13,546 nucleotides of DNA from an uncultured bacterium (GCA_903871715.1 CAIQHW010000109.1:1-13546); one strand, 5' to 3'. Positions 6,385 to 13,511 are shown, counted from the stretch's first letter. The notes: generated by a model from the sequence alone, not told the origin. Numbers and translations: made by a program.

Positions 6385-6445
6385 TTTTACCAAAAAAAGT
6401 TACGCAAAAATAAACATTTTAAATCGAAAATAGTTTTTACCAAAA
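6385..6445 (+). repeat. Two copies of TTTTACCAAAA in the divergent ytxJ-operon/mpl spacer
   Basis: TTTTACCAAAA occurs at 6385-6395 and 6435-6445, starts 50 bases apart, in the 100-base divergent spacer. The second copy overlaps a weak -7-like TAGTTTTT (6431-6438) that lies 19 bases before the mpl ATG. The complement, TTTTGGTAAAA, appears in the xerD upstream spacer (13464-13474). Similar runs also occur inside coding DNA, so this may be chance in A+T-rich sequence. Confidence 0.35.
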
Positions 6446-6457
6446 CACCTTATCCAC

Positions 6458-7825
6458 ATGAATTTTCATATTGTAGCTTGCGGCGGAAGCGTTATGCACC
6501 AACTCACTATTCAACTTAAAAGGCTTGGTCATAATGTATCTGGCAGCGATGACGAAATTTTTGAACCAGCTTTATCCAATTTAAAAACCCACAATTTATT
6601 GCCCACTGAAATGGGCTGGAATGCCTATAGAATCAACAAAAACTTGGATGCCGTGATTGTAGGCATGCATGCACATAAAGATAATCCTGAATGGTTAAAA
6701 GCGAAAGAATTGGGTTTGAAAATTTATAGTTATCCTGAATTTATTTATGAACACAGCAAAAATAAAATTCGTGTGGCAATCGCTGGAAGCCACGGCAAGA
6801 CTACGATTACGGGTATGGTGATGCATGTGTTGAAACAAAATAACAAGGCATTTGATTTTTTAGTTGGAGCAAAATTGGAAGGTTTTGATTACTCGGTTCA
6901 ATTGAGCGATGCGCCAATTATGATTATTGAAGCTGATGAATATCCTGATTCGCAGGAAACAAAAATCCCCAAATTTTTATTCTACAAGCCGCATCTGGCT
7001 TGCATTAGTGGCATTGCTTGGGACCACATCAATATTTTTCCAACGGTTGAAAATTATGTGTTGCAGTTTGAAAAATTTATGGAAACAATGGAAGAAAATG
7101 GAAATTTATTTTTCAATCAGGATGATAAAGTGTTGTGTGAATTGATTTCAAAATTTCAAAACTCAAAAAATGTAAAATTCGCAGGATACGCTGCTCATCA
7201 GCATTTGAAAGCAGAAAATGGTTTTGAATTGATGACGCCAACAAAAAATTATCCTGTTCAAATTTTTGGCGAACATAATTTTTACAACATCAATGCAGCC
7301 TACAACATTTGCAAAACTTTGGGTTTGAGTGATGATGAATTTTACAACGCCATTTCATCTTTCAAAGGTGCCGCAAAACGATTGCAACTCATTTATCAAT
7401 CCGACAAAAACGTTTTCTATTTCGACTTTGCACATGCGCCATCAAAAGTGAAAGCAACTGTGAAAGCGATGAAAGAATTATCACCCAATCGCAAGCTGGT
7501 AGCTTGTTTAGAACTGCATACTTACAGCAGCTTGAACAAAGATTTTTTGAAAGAATACAAAGGCTGTTTTGATGGCGTTGATTTTCCCATCGTGTTTTAT
7601 TCACAACATTCTTTTGAAATGAAACGCTTGCCCGAAGTATCGCCACGAGAAATTTTGATGGCTTTTGGCAACGGCGAATTGAAAACTTTTAATCAACCAC
7701 AACAACTGCTCACATTCATCAAACGCATCACTCAATTTGAAAAAGAATTCAACTTACTAATGATGACCAGCGGCAACTTTGGTGGATTAAAAATGGAAGA
7801 TGTGGCGAAGTTTTTGTTTAATTAA
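6458..7825 (+). CDS. mpl: Mpl: UDP-N-acetylmuramate:L-Ala-gamma-D-Glu-meso-diaminopimelate ligase, Bacteroidetes type
   Basis: Mpl is a cytoplasmic Mur-ligase family enzyme that joins recycled murein tripeptide to UDP-MurNAc with ATP. The 455 residues have the three Mur domains: an N-terminal UDP-binding fold with ACGGSVMHQL (7-16) and GSDDEIFEP (29-37); the central ATPase with P-loop AGSHGKTT (109-116), EADEYPDSQ (158-166) and WDHINIFP (188-195); and the C-terminal domain with DFAHAPSKV (323-331) replacing the DDFAHHP of E. coli Mpl. The N-terminal GGS replaces the CGTFMGG of proteobacterial Mpl, as I recall for the Bacteroidetes group. MurC is the main alternative, but EADEYPDS and DFAHAP favour Mpl. 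The 3' end overlaps the cyclophilin gene by four bases (interlocked stops in TTAA). Confidence 0.88.
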   Translation: MNFHIVACGGSVMHQLTIQLKRLGHNVSGSDDEIFEPALSNLKTHNLLPTEMGWNAYRINKNLDAVIVGMHAHKDNPEWLKAKELGLKIYSYPEFIYEHSKNKIRVAIAGSHGKTTITGMVMHVLKQNNKAFDFLVGAKLEGFDYSVQLSDAPIMIIEADEYPDSQETKIPKFLFYKPHLACISGIAWDHINIFPTVENYVLQFEKFMETMEENGNLFFNQDDKVLCELISKFQNSKNVKFAGYAAHQHLKAENGFELMTPTKNYPVQIFGEHNFYNINAAYNICKTLGLSDDEFYNAISSFKGAAKRLQLIYQSDKNVFYFDFAHAPSKVKATVKAMKELSPNRKLVACLELHTYSSLNKDFLKEYKGCFDGVDFPIVFYSQHSFEMKRLPEVSPREILMAFGNGELKTFNQPQQLLTFIKRITQFEKEFNLLMMTSGNFGGLKMEDVAKFLFN

Positions 7826-8499
7826 AAAAACAAAAACTTTTTCTTTGGTTTAATGATAGTGCATTTAATAATGCGCACATCTTGCAATGGTCTGTCGCCA
7901 GGCGCAGTTTGCACGGCTGCAATTTTATCCAACACATCCATACCTGATTCGATTTCACCAAATACCGTGTAGTTATTGTCTAAATGCGGAGTGCCGCCGA
8001 TTGTTTTATACAAATCTTTTTGCTCTTGCGTATATTTTACACCGCTGCGTTGTCCCATTTTATTCAATTCATCTTCAGTAAAAGTTTTGCCTTGCACAAT
8101 ATAAAACTGACAATTGCTGCTGGCTTTTTCAGGATTTCCATCTCGTGCCGCAGCCAACGCACCTTTTTTGTGAATGTACAAATCTGTTTTAAATTCAGCA
8201 GGAATGCGCCCTCCGGGAGCTTCGCCATTTCCTAATGCTTGACCAGCTTTGGCATGTTTCGATTCAGGGTCGCCACCTTGAATCATAAAACTTTTGATAA
8301 CGCGATGAAATAAAAGGCTATCAAAAAAGTGCGTTTTGGTTTTTGCTAAAAAGTTATCGCGGTGCAAAGGTGTTTCGTTGTACAACCTCAAAACCATTGT
8401 GCCCATTGATGTTTCCATCTTGATGCGATAAACTTTTTCTTTTTTTGCAAAGGCATTTAAACTTAAAAATGTGAGTGTGATGAATAAAATTTTCTTCAT
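7822..8499 (-). CDS. Periplasmic cyclophilin-type peptidylprolyl cis-trans isomerase
   Basis: The protein catalyses cis-trans isomerisation of Xaa-Pro bonds during folding of exported proteins. It has 225 residues. The signal peptide is residues 1-18 (KK, hydrophobic core, cleavage after AFA). The cyclophilin core shows FHRVIKSFMIQGGDP (64-78) with the catalytic Arg66, Phe71 and Gln74, then NCQFYIV (129-135), and HLDNNYTVFGEIESGMDVLD (172-191). His172 occupies the position where human cyclophilin A has Trp121, typical of bacterial types. A stretch of about 30 residues (141-171) is inserted before the last motif. It is the last gene of the mntR cluster, starting 10 bases after the preceding unknown gene, and has no promoter of its own in that gap. 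Confidence 0.95.
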   Translation of the reverse strand: MKKILFITLTFLSLNAFAKKEKVYRIKMETSMGTMVLRLYNETPLHRDNFLAKTKTHFFDSLLFHRVIKSFMIQGGDPESKHAKAGQALGNGEAPGGRIPAEFKTDLYIHKKGALAAARDGNPEKASSNCQFYIVQGKTFTEDELNKMGQRSGVKYTQEQKDLYKTIGGTPHLDNNYTVFGEIESGMDVLDKIAAVQTAPGDRPLQDVRIIKCTIIKPKKKFLFF

Positions 8500-8509
8500 G
8501 ATTTTTGTT

Positions 8510-8860
8510 TTAATTAAGCTCGTTAAAATAGTCTATTTCGATAAAATAGTTGATGATATTTTCTTTCAGTAAATTTTCCTGTGCCATCAAATCCATGTGT
8601 GGTAATGGTTTCACCGCTTTCCAATGAGGCCAGCCATCTTGGTCGGCAAATTCTAATTCATAATAACCTTGGCGGCTCAACAATTTGCAAGTGGCAATGT
8701 GCATCAAATTTTGTTTCTCTTCTTTCGAAAAATCTTCGGGCATTTTCCCCAATTCTCTTACGCCAATTAAAAACAACAACGCATCAATATCGGGCTTTTT
8801 GCCAAATTGATTTTGCAATTGCACTAATAATTTCCCCCATTGAAATTCCAATTGATTCAT
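8510..8860 (-). CDS. Conserved-looking 116-residue protein of unknown function
   Basis: I do not assign a function. The protein is cytoplasmic by appearance: no signal peptide and no membrane segment. Notable stretches are KKPDIDALLFLIGVRELG (21-38), an amphipathic helix, and the tryptophan-containing DQDGWPHWKAVKPLP (72-86). The composition and well-formed start and stop speak for a real gene; I believe similar proteins are widespread in Bacteroidetes but cannot check. It lies between the thioesterase (46-base gap) and the cyclophilin (10-base gap). A TACATTTG element at 8866-8873 ends only five bases before the ATG. Confidence 0.7.
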   Translation of the reverse strand: MNQLEFQWGKLLVQLQNQFGKKPDIDALLFLIGVRELGKMPEDFSKEEKQNLMHIATCKLLSRQGYYELEFADQDGWPHWKAVKPLPHMDLMAQENLLKENIINYFIEIDYFNELN

Positions 8861-8865
8861 GGCTG

Positions 8866-8873
8866 CAAATGTA
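8866..8873 (-). promoter_or_regulatory. Isolated -7-like element before the 116-residue protein
   Basis: The minus strand reads TACATTTG, an exact -7 match, in the largest gap (46 bases) of the mntR cluster. No -33 element is found at 19-21 bases, and the distance to the ATG is only five bases, so transcription from it would be leaderless or start inside the gene. It may be a weak internal promoter or chance. Confidence 0.25.
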
Positions 8874-8906
8874 GCGATTGCAAAAAAATTAATGAGAAAA
8901 AATGCT

Positions 8907-9302
8907 TCAAGATTTTAATTCGGCAAACAATTTTTCAATCCGTTTTTTCTTCAAAATTTTTTGTCCTTGTTCGCCAGTAGCAATAATTCTTTCGCCCACT
9001 TTTGCGATGAAATTGCACACTACATTATTTTTATCAATCGCCTTTAACGTGGCTTCAAATCTAACTTCTTGCCCTATCAAAGCAGGCGATTGATGTTGCA
9101 CAGAAATGAATGTGCCAATGCCTTCTTCATCTAATTCTTTCATGTCTAAAACAAATAATCGGCAACACCATTCCGCATCACGAGCCAATGCAAAAGTGCT
9201 ATAAACTGGATGAACATTGCCGCTTGAAAACGTGGCTGCATCAGCATTCACAACTACATGGCTAAATATTTTTTTATCCCCAATTTTAAATTTTGAAATC
9301 AT
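8907..9302 (-). CDS. FlK-like hotdog-fold thioesterase
   Basis: A 131-residue single-domain protein of the hotdog fold, resembling fluoroacetyl-CoA thioesterase FlK and its housekeeping relatives, which hydrolyse acyl-CoA thioesters. Residues 29-45 (NVHPVYSTFALARDAEW) and 67-77 (ISVQHQSPALI) align with the FlK active site: Thr36, Glu44 and His70 have the same spacing (8 and 26 residues) as the Thr42/Glu50/His76 triad of FlK. The second half (ATLKAIDKNNVVCNFIA, then GERIIATGEQGQ) gives the expected long strands. No signal peptide. The start codon lies inside the last codons of mntH (17-base overlap), so translation is probably coupled. Fluoroacetate is an unlikely substrate; a toxic or dead-end acyl-CoA is possible but unproven. 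Confidence 0.8.
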   Translation of the reverse strand: MISKFKIGDKKIFSHVVVNADAATFSSGNVHPVYSTFALARDAEWCCRLFVLDMKELDEEGIGTFISVQHQSPALIGQEVRFEATLKAIDKNNVVCNFIAKVGERIIATGEQGQKILKKKRIEKLFAELKS

Positions 9303-10734
9303 TTTCTGATGAAAGTTTTTTGAAAAATGGTTGCACTGTGATGAAAATTAATAAAAGCACCGCCCCCGCAATAAGCAGCAATGATGCATATTTCAACAAT
9401 AATTCAGCAATGCTCGAATCGTGTTGAAACCACGAAATTAAATTGTTCCAAACCAATTGAAAGTTTAAAAACAAAATGATAATCGCAGTAAACCATGCTA
9501 AAATTTTTACCAAAAATTTGATGGCATATTGCTGCATCATTTTTTTGTTGCTCACAAAATGAATTAATGGAATAACCGCAAACCCAAGCTGCATGCTTAA
9601 TACCACCTGACTTAAAACTAACAACGCTGTTAATTTATTTTCGCCGAAATAAATCAAAGTAAAAACGGCAGGAAGAATGGCTAAACTTCGAGTAAATAAT
9701 CGGCGCAACCAAGGTTTCATTTTTAAATCTAAATAGCCTTCCATAATGATTTGACCAGCCAAAGTACCAGTTATAGTACTGCTTTGACCGCTTGCAATTA
9801 ATGCAACGGCGAATAAAATTGGGGCAATTTTTGTTCCTAAAATCGAACTTAATAAACGATGTGCATCTGTAATTTCTGCTACTTCGTGCATGCCATTTAC
9901 AAAGAAAGTGGCAGCAGCTAAAATCAGAATTGCGGCATTTACAAAAAATGCCAAATTCAACGCCACAAAGGAGTCTATGAAATTAAATCGCAAGGCAGTT
10001 TTTAAATGTTTTGGATTCTTGACGTCAAATTTTCGAGTTTGAACTAATGCTGAATGCAGGTATAAATTGTGCGGCATCACTGTCGCACCAATAATTCCAG
10101 TAGCAATTAACAACGCATCACCATTTAATGACGATGGAATAAATCCTTGCAAAGCCTCATGAAGATTAGGTTTTGCAAAAAACAATTCTACAAAAAAAGA
10201 TGCACCAATGATAACTACCAACGCCAAAATAAATGCTTCTAATTTTCTGATGCCCAATTTTTGTAGCAATAAAATAAGCATCGTATCTAAAATACTGAAC
10301 GAAACACCTGATAGTAAACTCAAGCCTGTTAATAGTTTCAAGCCGATAGCAAATCCCAACACTTCTGCCAAATCGCAGGCGATGATGGCAATTTGTGCTA
10401 AAAAAAACAGCGGCAGATTAATCCATTTCGGATAATTTGCTTGTGATGCTTGCGCCAAATCCAGTCCCGAAACTAAGCCCAATCGGGCTGCCAGCGTTTG
10501 CAACAATAAAGCCATTCCGTTACTCATCAACAAAACCCACAATAATTGATAACCAAATTTGCTGCCGCCTGCAATGTCGGTTGCCCAATTTCCTGGATCC
10601 ATATAACCCACACTTACTAAATAGGCTGGTCCGCTAAATGCTAAAAATTTCTTCAAAAAATTTCCTGTGGAAGATGTGCGAACAGTGCTATTTATCTCAT
10701 CCAGCGACTTTCTAAAAATTTCTTTTGCCTTCAT
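9286..10734 (-). CDS. mntH: Nramp-family Mn2+/divalent metal transporter MntH
   Basis: MntH imports Mn2+ (and Fe2+) across the inner membrane with proton coupling. The 482-residue protein has about eleven membrane helices after a 30-residue cytoplasmic N-terminus. The metal site is intact: helix 1 carries YMDPGNW (44-50) with Asp46 and Asn49, and helix 6 carries ATVMPHN (217-223) with the metal-selective Met220 and the proton-pathway His222. The Met argues for transition metal rather than Mg2+ selectivity. The gene begins inside the stop region of mntR (four-base ATGA-type overlap) and its end overlaps the thioesterase by 17 bases, so expression is coupled to the metal sensor. Length is somewhat above the roughly 410 of E. 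coli MntH, due to extra N- and C-terminal residues. Confidence 0.95.
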   Translation of the reverse strand: MKAKEIFRKSLDEINSTVRTSSTGNFLKKFLAFSGPAYLVSVGYMDPGNWATDIAGGSKFGYQLLWVLLMSNGMALLLQTLAARLGLVSGLDLAQASQANYPKWINLPLFFLAQIAIIACDLAEVLGFAIGLKLLTGLSLLSGVSFSILDTMLILLLQKLGIRKLEAFILALVVIIGASFFVELFFAKPNLHEALQGFIPSSLNGDALLIATGIIGATVMPHNLYLHSALVQTRKFDVKNPKHLKTALRFNFIDSFVALNLAFFVNAAILILAAATFFVNGMHEVAEITDAHRLLSSILGTKIAPILFAVALIASGQSSTITGTLAGQIIMEGYLDLKMKPWLRRLFTRSLAILPAVFTLIYFGENKLTALLVLSQVVLSMQLGFAVIPLIHFVSNKKMMQQYAIKFLVKILAWFTAIIILFLNFQLVWNNLISWFQHDSSIAELLLKYASLLLIAGAVLLLIFITVQPFFKKLSSENDFKI

Positions 10735-11387
10735 TTCACGATTAAATTTTTAGCTACTTGCTCGGAAATATTCAGAAAGTTTACGTTGTTAATTTTTACT
10801 TGAATTGAGCCATCAAAATCGTGTCGCTCCACAATTTTTATTTTGCTGCCAATCTGAATTTTCAATTTATTCAACATTTGCAAAAAAGAAACCGATTGGT
10901 CGCCCACACTCACCACAGTGTGCAAATCGTTTGTGCTGGCGGCATTCAGTGGTTGCGAACGGGTTGGCGGAAAATTCCCATCTTCATCAGGAATCGGGTC
11001 GCCATGTGGATCGTTTTTCGGGAAGCCCAAAAATTTATCTATTCTATTTATCAATTCATCGCTTTGAATGTGCTCTAATTGCTCGGCAATTTCATGCACT
11101 TCATCCCATTTAAAATTCAATTTTTCAACCAACAAAGTTTCCCACATACGATGCTTGCGAACAATTTTTCCTGCCAACTGCAAACCACTTTTGCTTAAGG
11201 TTACGCCTTTATAGCGTTCATACTTTATCAGTTTTTTATCGGCCAATTTTTTCAACATGTCGGTTACGGTGGCAGCAGCAGTTTGCAGTTCAGCCGCTAT
11301 GGCATTAGTGTTGGCGGCTTCTTTTTCATTTTTGGTTAAATGAAAAATGGCTTTGATGTAATTTTCCTCGGCAGTTGTTGGTTTCAT
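10731..11387 (-). CDS. mntR: MntR/DtxR-family metal-dependent transcriptional regulator
   Basis: A 218-residue cytoplasmic regulator: winged helix (about 1-75), metal-binding/dimerisation domain (75-140) and a C-terminal FeoA/SH3-like domain (about 150-218), the long DtxR-type layout. Numbering runs parallel to DtxR: His79, Glu83, His98, Glu102, Glu105 and His106 are all present. Residue 102, a Cys in iron-sensing DtxR/IdeR, is Glu here as at the matching Glu99 of B. subtilis MntR, which favours Mn2+ sensing. The linker has the family motif PHGDPIP (127-133). It heads the cluster with mntH overlapping by four bases, so it probably represses its own operon when manganese is plentiful. A candidate operator and promoter lie directly upstream. 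Confidence 0.93.
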   Translation of the reverse strand: MKPTTAEENYIKAIFHLTKNEKEAANTNAIAAELQTAAATVTDMLKKLADKKLIKYERYKGVTLSKSGLQLAGKIVRKHRMWETLLVEKLNFKWDEVHEIAEQLEHIQSDELINRIDKFLGFPKNDPHGDPIPDEDGNFPPTRSQPLNAASTNDLHTVVSVGDQSVSFLQMLNKLKIQIGSKIKIVERHDFDGSIQVKINNVNFLNISEQVAKNLIVK

Positions 11388-11412
11388 TTATTTTTAGTTG
11401 TAGAAATAAATA

Positions 11413-11428
11413 TTTAGGCAAATCTAAA
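11413..11428. promoter_or_regulatory. Candidate MntR operator upstream of mntR
   Basis: The inverted repeat TTTAG-N6-CTAAA covers the whole -7 element of the mntR promoter (11419-11426). The left half (TTTAGG) resembles the TTAGG half-site of DtxR-family operators. The arms are only five bases with partial symmetry beyond, so this is a proposal from position and symmetry, not a firm site. The GGCAAA of the left half recurs at 11439-11444. Confidence 0.35.
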
Positions 11429-11448
11429 AATATTTCTTGGCAAACAAA
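11419..11448 (-). promoter_or_regulatory. Bacteroidetes-type promoter of the mntR-mntH cluster
   Basis: On the minus strand: TTTG at 11445-11448, 18 bases, TAGATTTG at 11419-11426. The -7 element matches the consensus exactly and lies 31 bases before the mntR ATG. It probably drives mntR, mntH, the thioesterase and perhaps the two genes after them. Confidence 0.5.
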
Positions 11449-11503
11449 ATTTATTTTTTGATAGACAATTCGCTTATCGAATGTTTACATTTTCATTGTC
11501 AAT

Positions 11504-11537
11504 TTTGTCAGTAATCATTTTTCAAAAATTATTTTTG
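11504..11537 (+). promoter_or_regulatory. Bacteroidetes-type promoter of the OmpA-family lipoprotein
   Basis: TTTG at 11504-11507, 22 bases, TATTTTTG at 11530-11537. The -7 element ends 14 bases before the ATG. The spacing is one base above the usual range. The rest of the 164-base divergent spacer is A+T-rich with no other gene. Confidence 0.5.
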
Positions 11538-11551
11538 AGCAAATAAATAGT

Positions 11552-12529
11552 ATGAAAAACAGAATCTTATTTTTGGTTGTAATAGCTGTAACAAGCCTTT
11601 CAGCTTGTGTTTCGATGAAAAAATATGAAACAGCAACCAAAGCTTATGAGCATTGCAAAACACAATCCGATTCGTTGAAATCGAATTTAAAAATGAGTTT
11701 GCAAGAGAAAGAAAAATTGCAAAATTTTTTAGACGAAGCCAATTCGCATGTCAATCAATTATTGACTGATTCAGCTGATACCCACAACCAGCTTGATAAA
11801 GCGAATAAATTAAATGCCGAGTTGCAAACATCCAACAACGATTTAATGAAACAGAAAAAAGAATTGTTGGATAATTCGAGCAGCCGCAATCAACAATTGA
11901 GCGAAGAATTAGAAAAGAAACAACAAGAATTGGAAACCAAACAAACAGAATTATCGAATAAAGAATTGAGCAACAATGCACTGACCAACGAATTGAAATT
12001 GCGCATGATGAGGGTAAAAGAGTTGGAAAATATTTTAAACAGCAAAGATTCGGCAACGAATAATTTGAAAAAGAAAATCGCCGCAGCCCTTGAAGGATAT
12101 GACGAAAGTGAATTGAAAGTGGAACGAAAAAATGGAAAAGTGTATGTGAGTTTGGCAGAAAAATTATTGTTTAAATCGGGCAGTGCCGATGTAGATGTGA
12201 AAGGAAAAACGGCTTTGAAAAAACTGGCTGAAGTGTTAAATAAAAATTCCGACATCAACATCACAGTTGAGGGACACACCGATAATGCTGAGTTTAAGCA
12301 CGATGAATATCCAAAAGATAATTGGGATTTGAGTGTGCTTCGAGCTTCGACCATTGTAAAAGTGTTGACAGAAAACAAGGTAGAACCCAAGCGTATCACA
12401 GCTTCGGGGCATGGCGAATATTTTCCAGTCTCAAGCAACGCAACTAAAACTGGCAAAAGTTTAAATCGCCGAACTGAAATAATTTTAACGCCAAAATTAG
12501 ACGAGTTGTTAAAAATTATGGAGAATTAA
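11552..12529 (+). CDS. OmpA-family lipoprotein with long coiled coil (peptidoglycan-associated)
   Basis: An envelope lipoprotein of 325 residues that should tether the outer membrane to peptidoglycan. The signal peptide ends in the lipobox L-S-A-C with Cys19 as lipidated residue. Residues about 25-175 are rich in Gln, Glu, Lys, Asn and Leu with heptad-like spacing and predict a long coiled coil. The C-terminal OmpA/Pal domain spans about 190-315: VEGHTDN (239-245), NWDLSVLRA (257-265) and NRRTEI (305-310), with Asp259 and Arg307 near the positions that bind diaminopimelate in Pal/OmpA. It is neither Pal-sized nor a beta barrel; related Bacteroidetes proteins are annotated only as OmpA family. 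It has its own promoter and converges with xerD with a four-base overlap (TTAA). Confidence 0.92.
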   Translation: MKNRILFLVVIAVTSLSACVSMKKYETATKAYEHCKTQSDSLKSNLKMSLQEKEKLQNFLDEANSHVNQLLTDSADTHNQLDKANKLNAELQTSNNDLMKQKKELLDNSSSRNQQLSEELEKKQQELETKQTELSNKELSNNALTNELKLRMMRVKELENILNSKDSATNNLKKKIAAALEGYDESELKVERKNGKVYVSLAEKLLFKSGSADVDVKGKTALKKLAEVLNKNSDINITVEGHTDNAEFKHDEYPKDNWDLSVLRASTIVKVLTENKVEPKRITASGHGEYFPVSSNATKTGKSLNRRTEIILTPKLDELLKIMEN

Positions 12530-13443
12530 TTTGTCGGTTTTTGAAATCGCGGATGAAATTGAACCAATGTTTCTTTCAAAAAACTTCTATCCAAGTGGGT
12601 GTATATTTCTGTCGTAGTAATACTTTCATGACCCAGCATTTCCTGCACTGCTCTAAGGTTTGCACCGCCTTCCACCAAGTGTGTGGCAAATGAGTGGCGA
12701 AAAGTATGTGGCGAAATATTTTTTTTCCAGCCAATTTTTTGTACCAAATTTTTAATCATCGAAAAAATAGCTACACGACTTAATTTTCCGCCACGATGAT
12801 TCAAAAAAACAATGTCTTCACTTCCCCTTTTTACAGCAATTTGATTTCGTACATGTTGCAAATACAATTGAATATTTTTAGCCGCATGAGAACCCAACGG
12901 CACCAATCTTTCTTTATTTCCTTTACCAATCACACTTACAAAAGCGTCATCAAAATAGATGTGCGAAATACGTAACTCAACTAATTCAGTAACTCGAAGT
13001 CCGCAACCATAAAGGGTTTCAATGATGGCTTTATCTCTTACACCAGAAGGTTTGCTCACATCAATCAATTCTAAAAGTTGTTCAATTTCATGCAAATCTA
13101 AAGTATCGGGTAGTTTGCGTTTTAATTTTGGCGCTTCTAATAATTCGGATGGATTTTTTTCGATTAAATCTTCCATCAGCAAATATTTGTAAAACGCTTT
13201 AACACCGCTTACAATGCGGGCTTGGCTAAATTCCGACATACCCAATTCGTGAATCCATTTTACAAAATTCTTCAGAATCGGCAATTTAATTTCTTGTGGC
13301 GAAGCTACAATTTCATTGATTTCTAAAAATTGTACCAGTTTTTCAATATCGTGCAAATAGGCTTCCACACTATTTTTGGAGAGTGAGCGTTCTAATTGCA
13401 AATACGCTTTAAACCCGTTGATAAATGGCTGCCAACTCTTCAT
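12526..13443 (-). CDS. xerD: Tyrosine recombinase XerD
   Basis: XerD with XerC resolves chromosome dimers at dif near the division septum. The 305-residue protein has the usual length and layout: an N-terminal SAM-like DNA-binding domain (about 1-90) and the C-terminal catalytic domain. All catalytic residues are present: Arg150 (GLRVTEL), Lys174 (GKGNKER), His246 and Arg249 (HTFRHSFATH), His272 (LGHESI) and the nucleophile Tyr281 (TEIYTHL). The close match to the XerC/D type, the lack of flanking att-like repeats and the housekeeping neighbours argue against a phage or transposon integrase. XerC cannot be fully excluded, though the sequence pattern favours XerD. No clear promoter lies directly upstream; a TAAGTTTG sits on the minus strand at 13512-13519, 68 bases away. 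Confidence 0.9.
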   Translation of the reverse strand: MKSWQPFINGFKAYLQLERSLSKNSVEAYLHDIEKLVQFLEINEIVASPQEIKLPILKNFVKWIHELGMSEFSQARIVSGVKAFYKYLLMEDLIEKNPSELLEAPKLKRKLPDTLDLHEIEQLLELIDVSKPSGVRDKAIIETLYGCGLRVTELVELRISHIYFDDAFVSVIGKGNKERLVPLGSHAAKNIQLYLQHVRNQIAVKRGSEDIVFLNHRGGKLSRVAIFSMIKNLVQKIGWKKNISPHTFRHSFATHLVEGGANLRAVQEMLGHESITTTEIYTHLDRSFLKETLVQFHPRFQKPTN

Positions 13444-13464
13444 ATTTCACGAAGCTAAATCTTT

Positions 13465-13492
13465 TTTGGTAAAAAATCTTTAGTAAAAAATG
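13465..13492. repeat. Tandem 14-base repeat in the xerD upstream spacer
   Basis: Two adjacent 14-base units, TTTGGTAAAAAATC (13465-13478) and TTTAGTAAAAAATG (13479-13492), agree at 12 of 14 positions. They lie between xerD and the next divergent gene, just upstream of the -7 element at 13504-13511. They could be a protein-binding site or a simple duplication. Confidence 0.4.
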
Positions 13493-13503
13493 ATTCATTA
13501 CTT

Positions 13504-13511
13504 TAGTTTTG
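13504..13511 (+). promoter_or_regulatory. -7 promoter element of the gene at the right edge
   Basis: TAGTTTTG matches TAnnTTTG exactly and ends 12 bases before the ATG at 13524. The -33 element is not a clean TTTG. Immediately next to it, 13512-13519 reads TAAGTTTG on the minus strand, so two opposed -7 elements meet around a TTTGCAAA palindrome (13508-13515). Confidence 0.45.

Noticed and set aside
11481..11546. 21-codon hydrophobic open frame (ATG at 11481) in the mntR/OmpA-like spacer
   Set aside because: It runs through the promoter of the OmpA-family gene and has no promoter of its own; probably chance in A+T-rich DNA.
11890..12456. 188-codon minus-strand open frame opposite the OmpA-family lipoprotein
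   Set aside because: Long only because of the coiled-coil codon bias on the other strand; low-complexity Ser/Phe/Leu product and no start signal.
12526..13443. Tyrosine recombinase as a sign of a mobile element or integration site
   Set aside because: Length, motifs and neighbours fit housekeeping XerD; no att-like repeats, cargo or other phage genes nearby.
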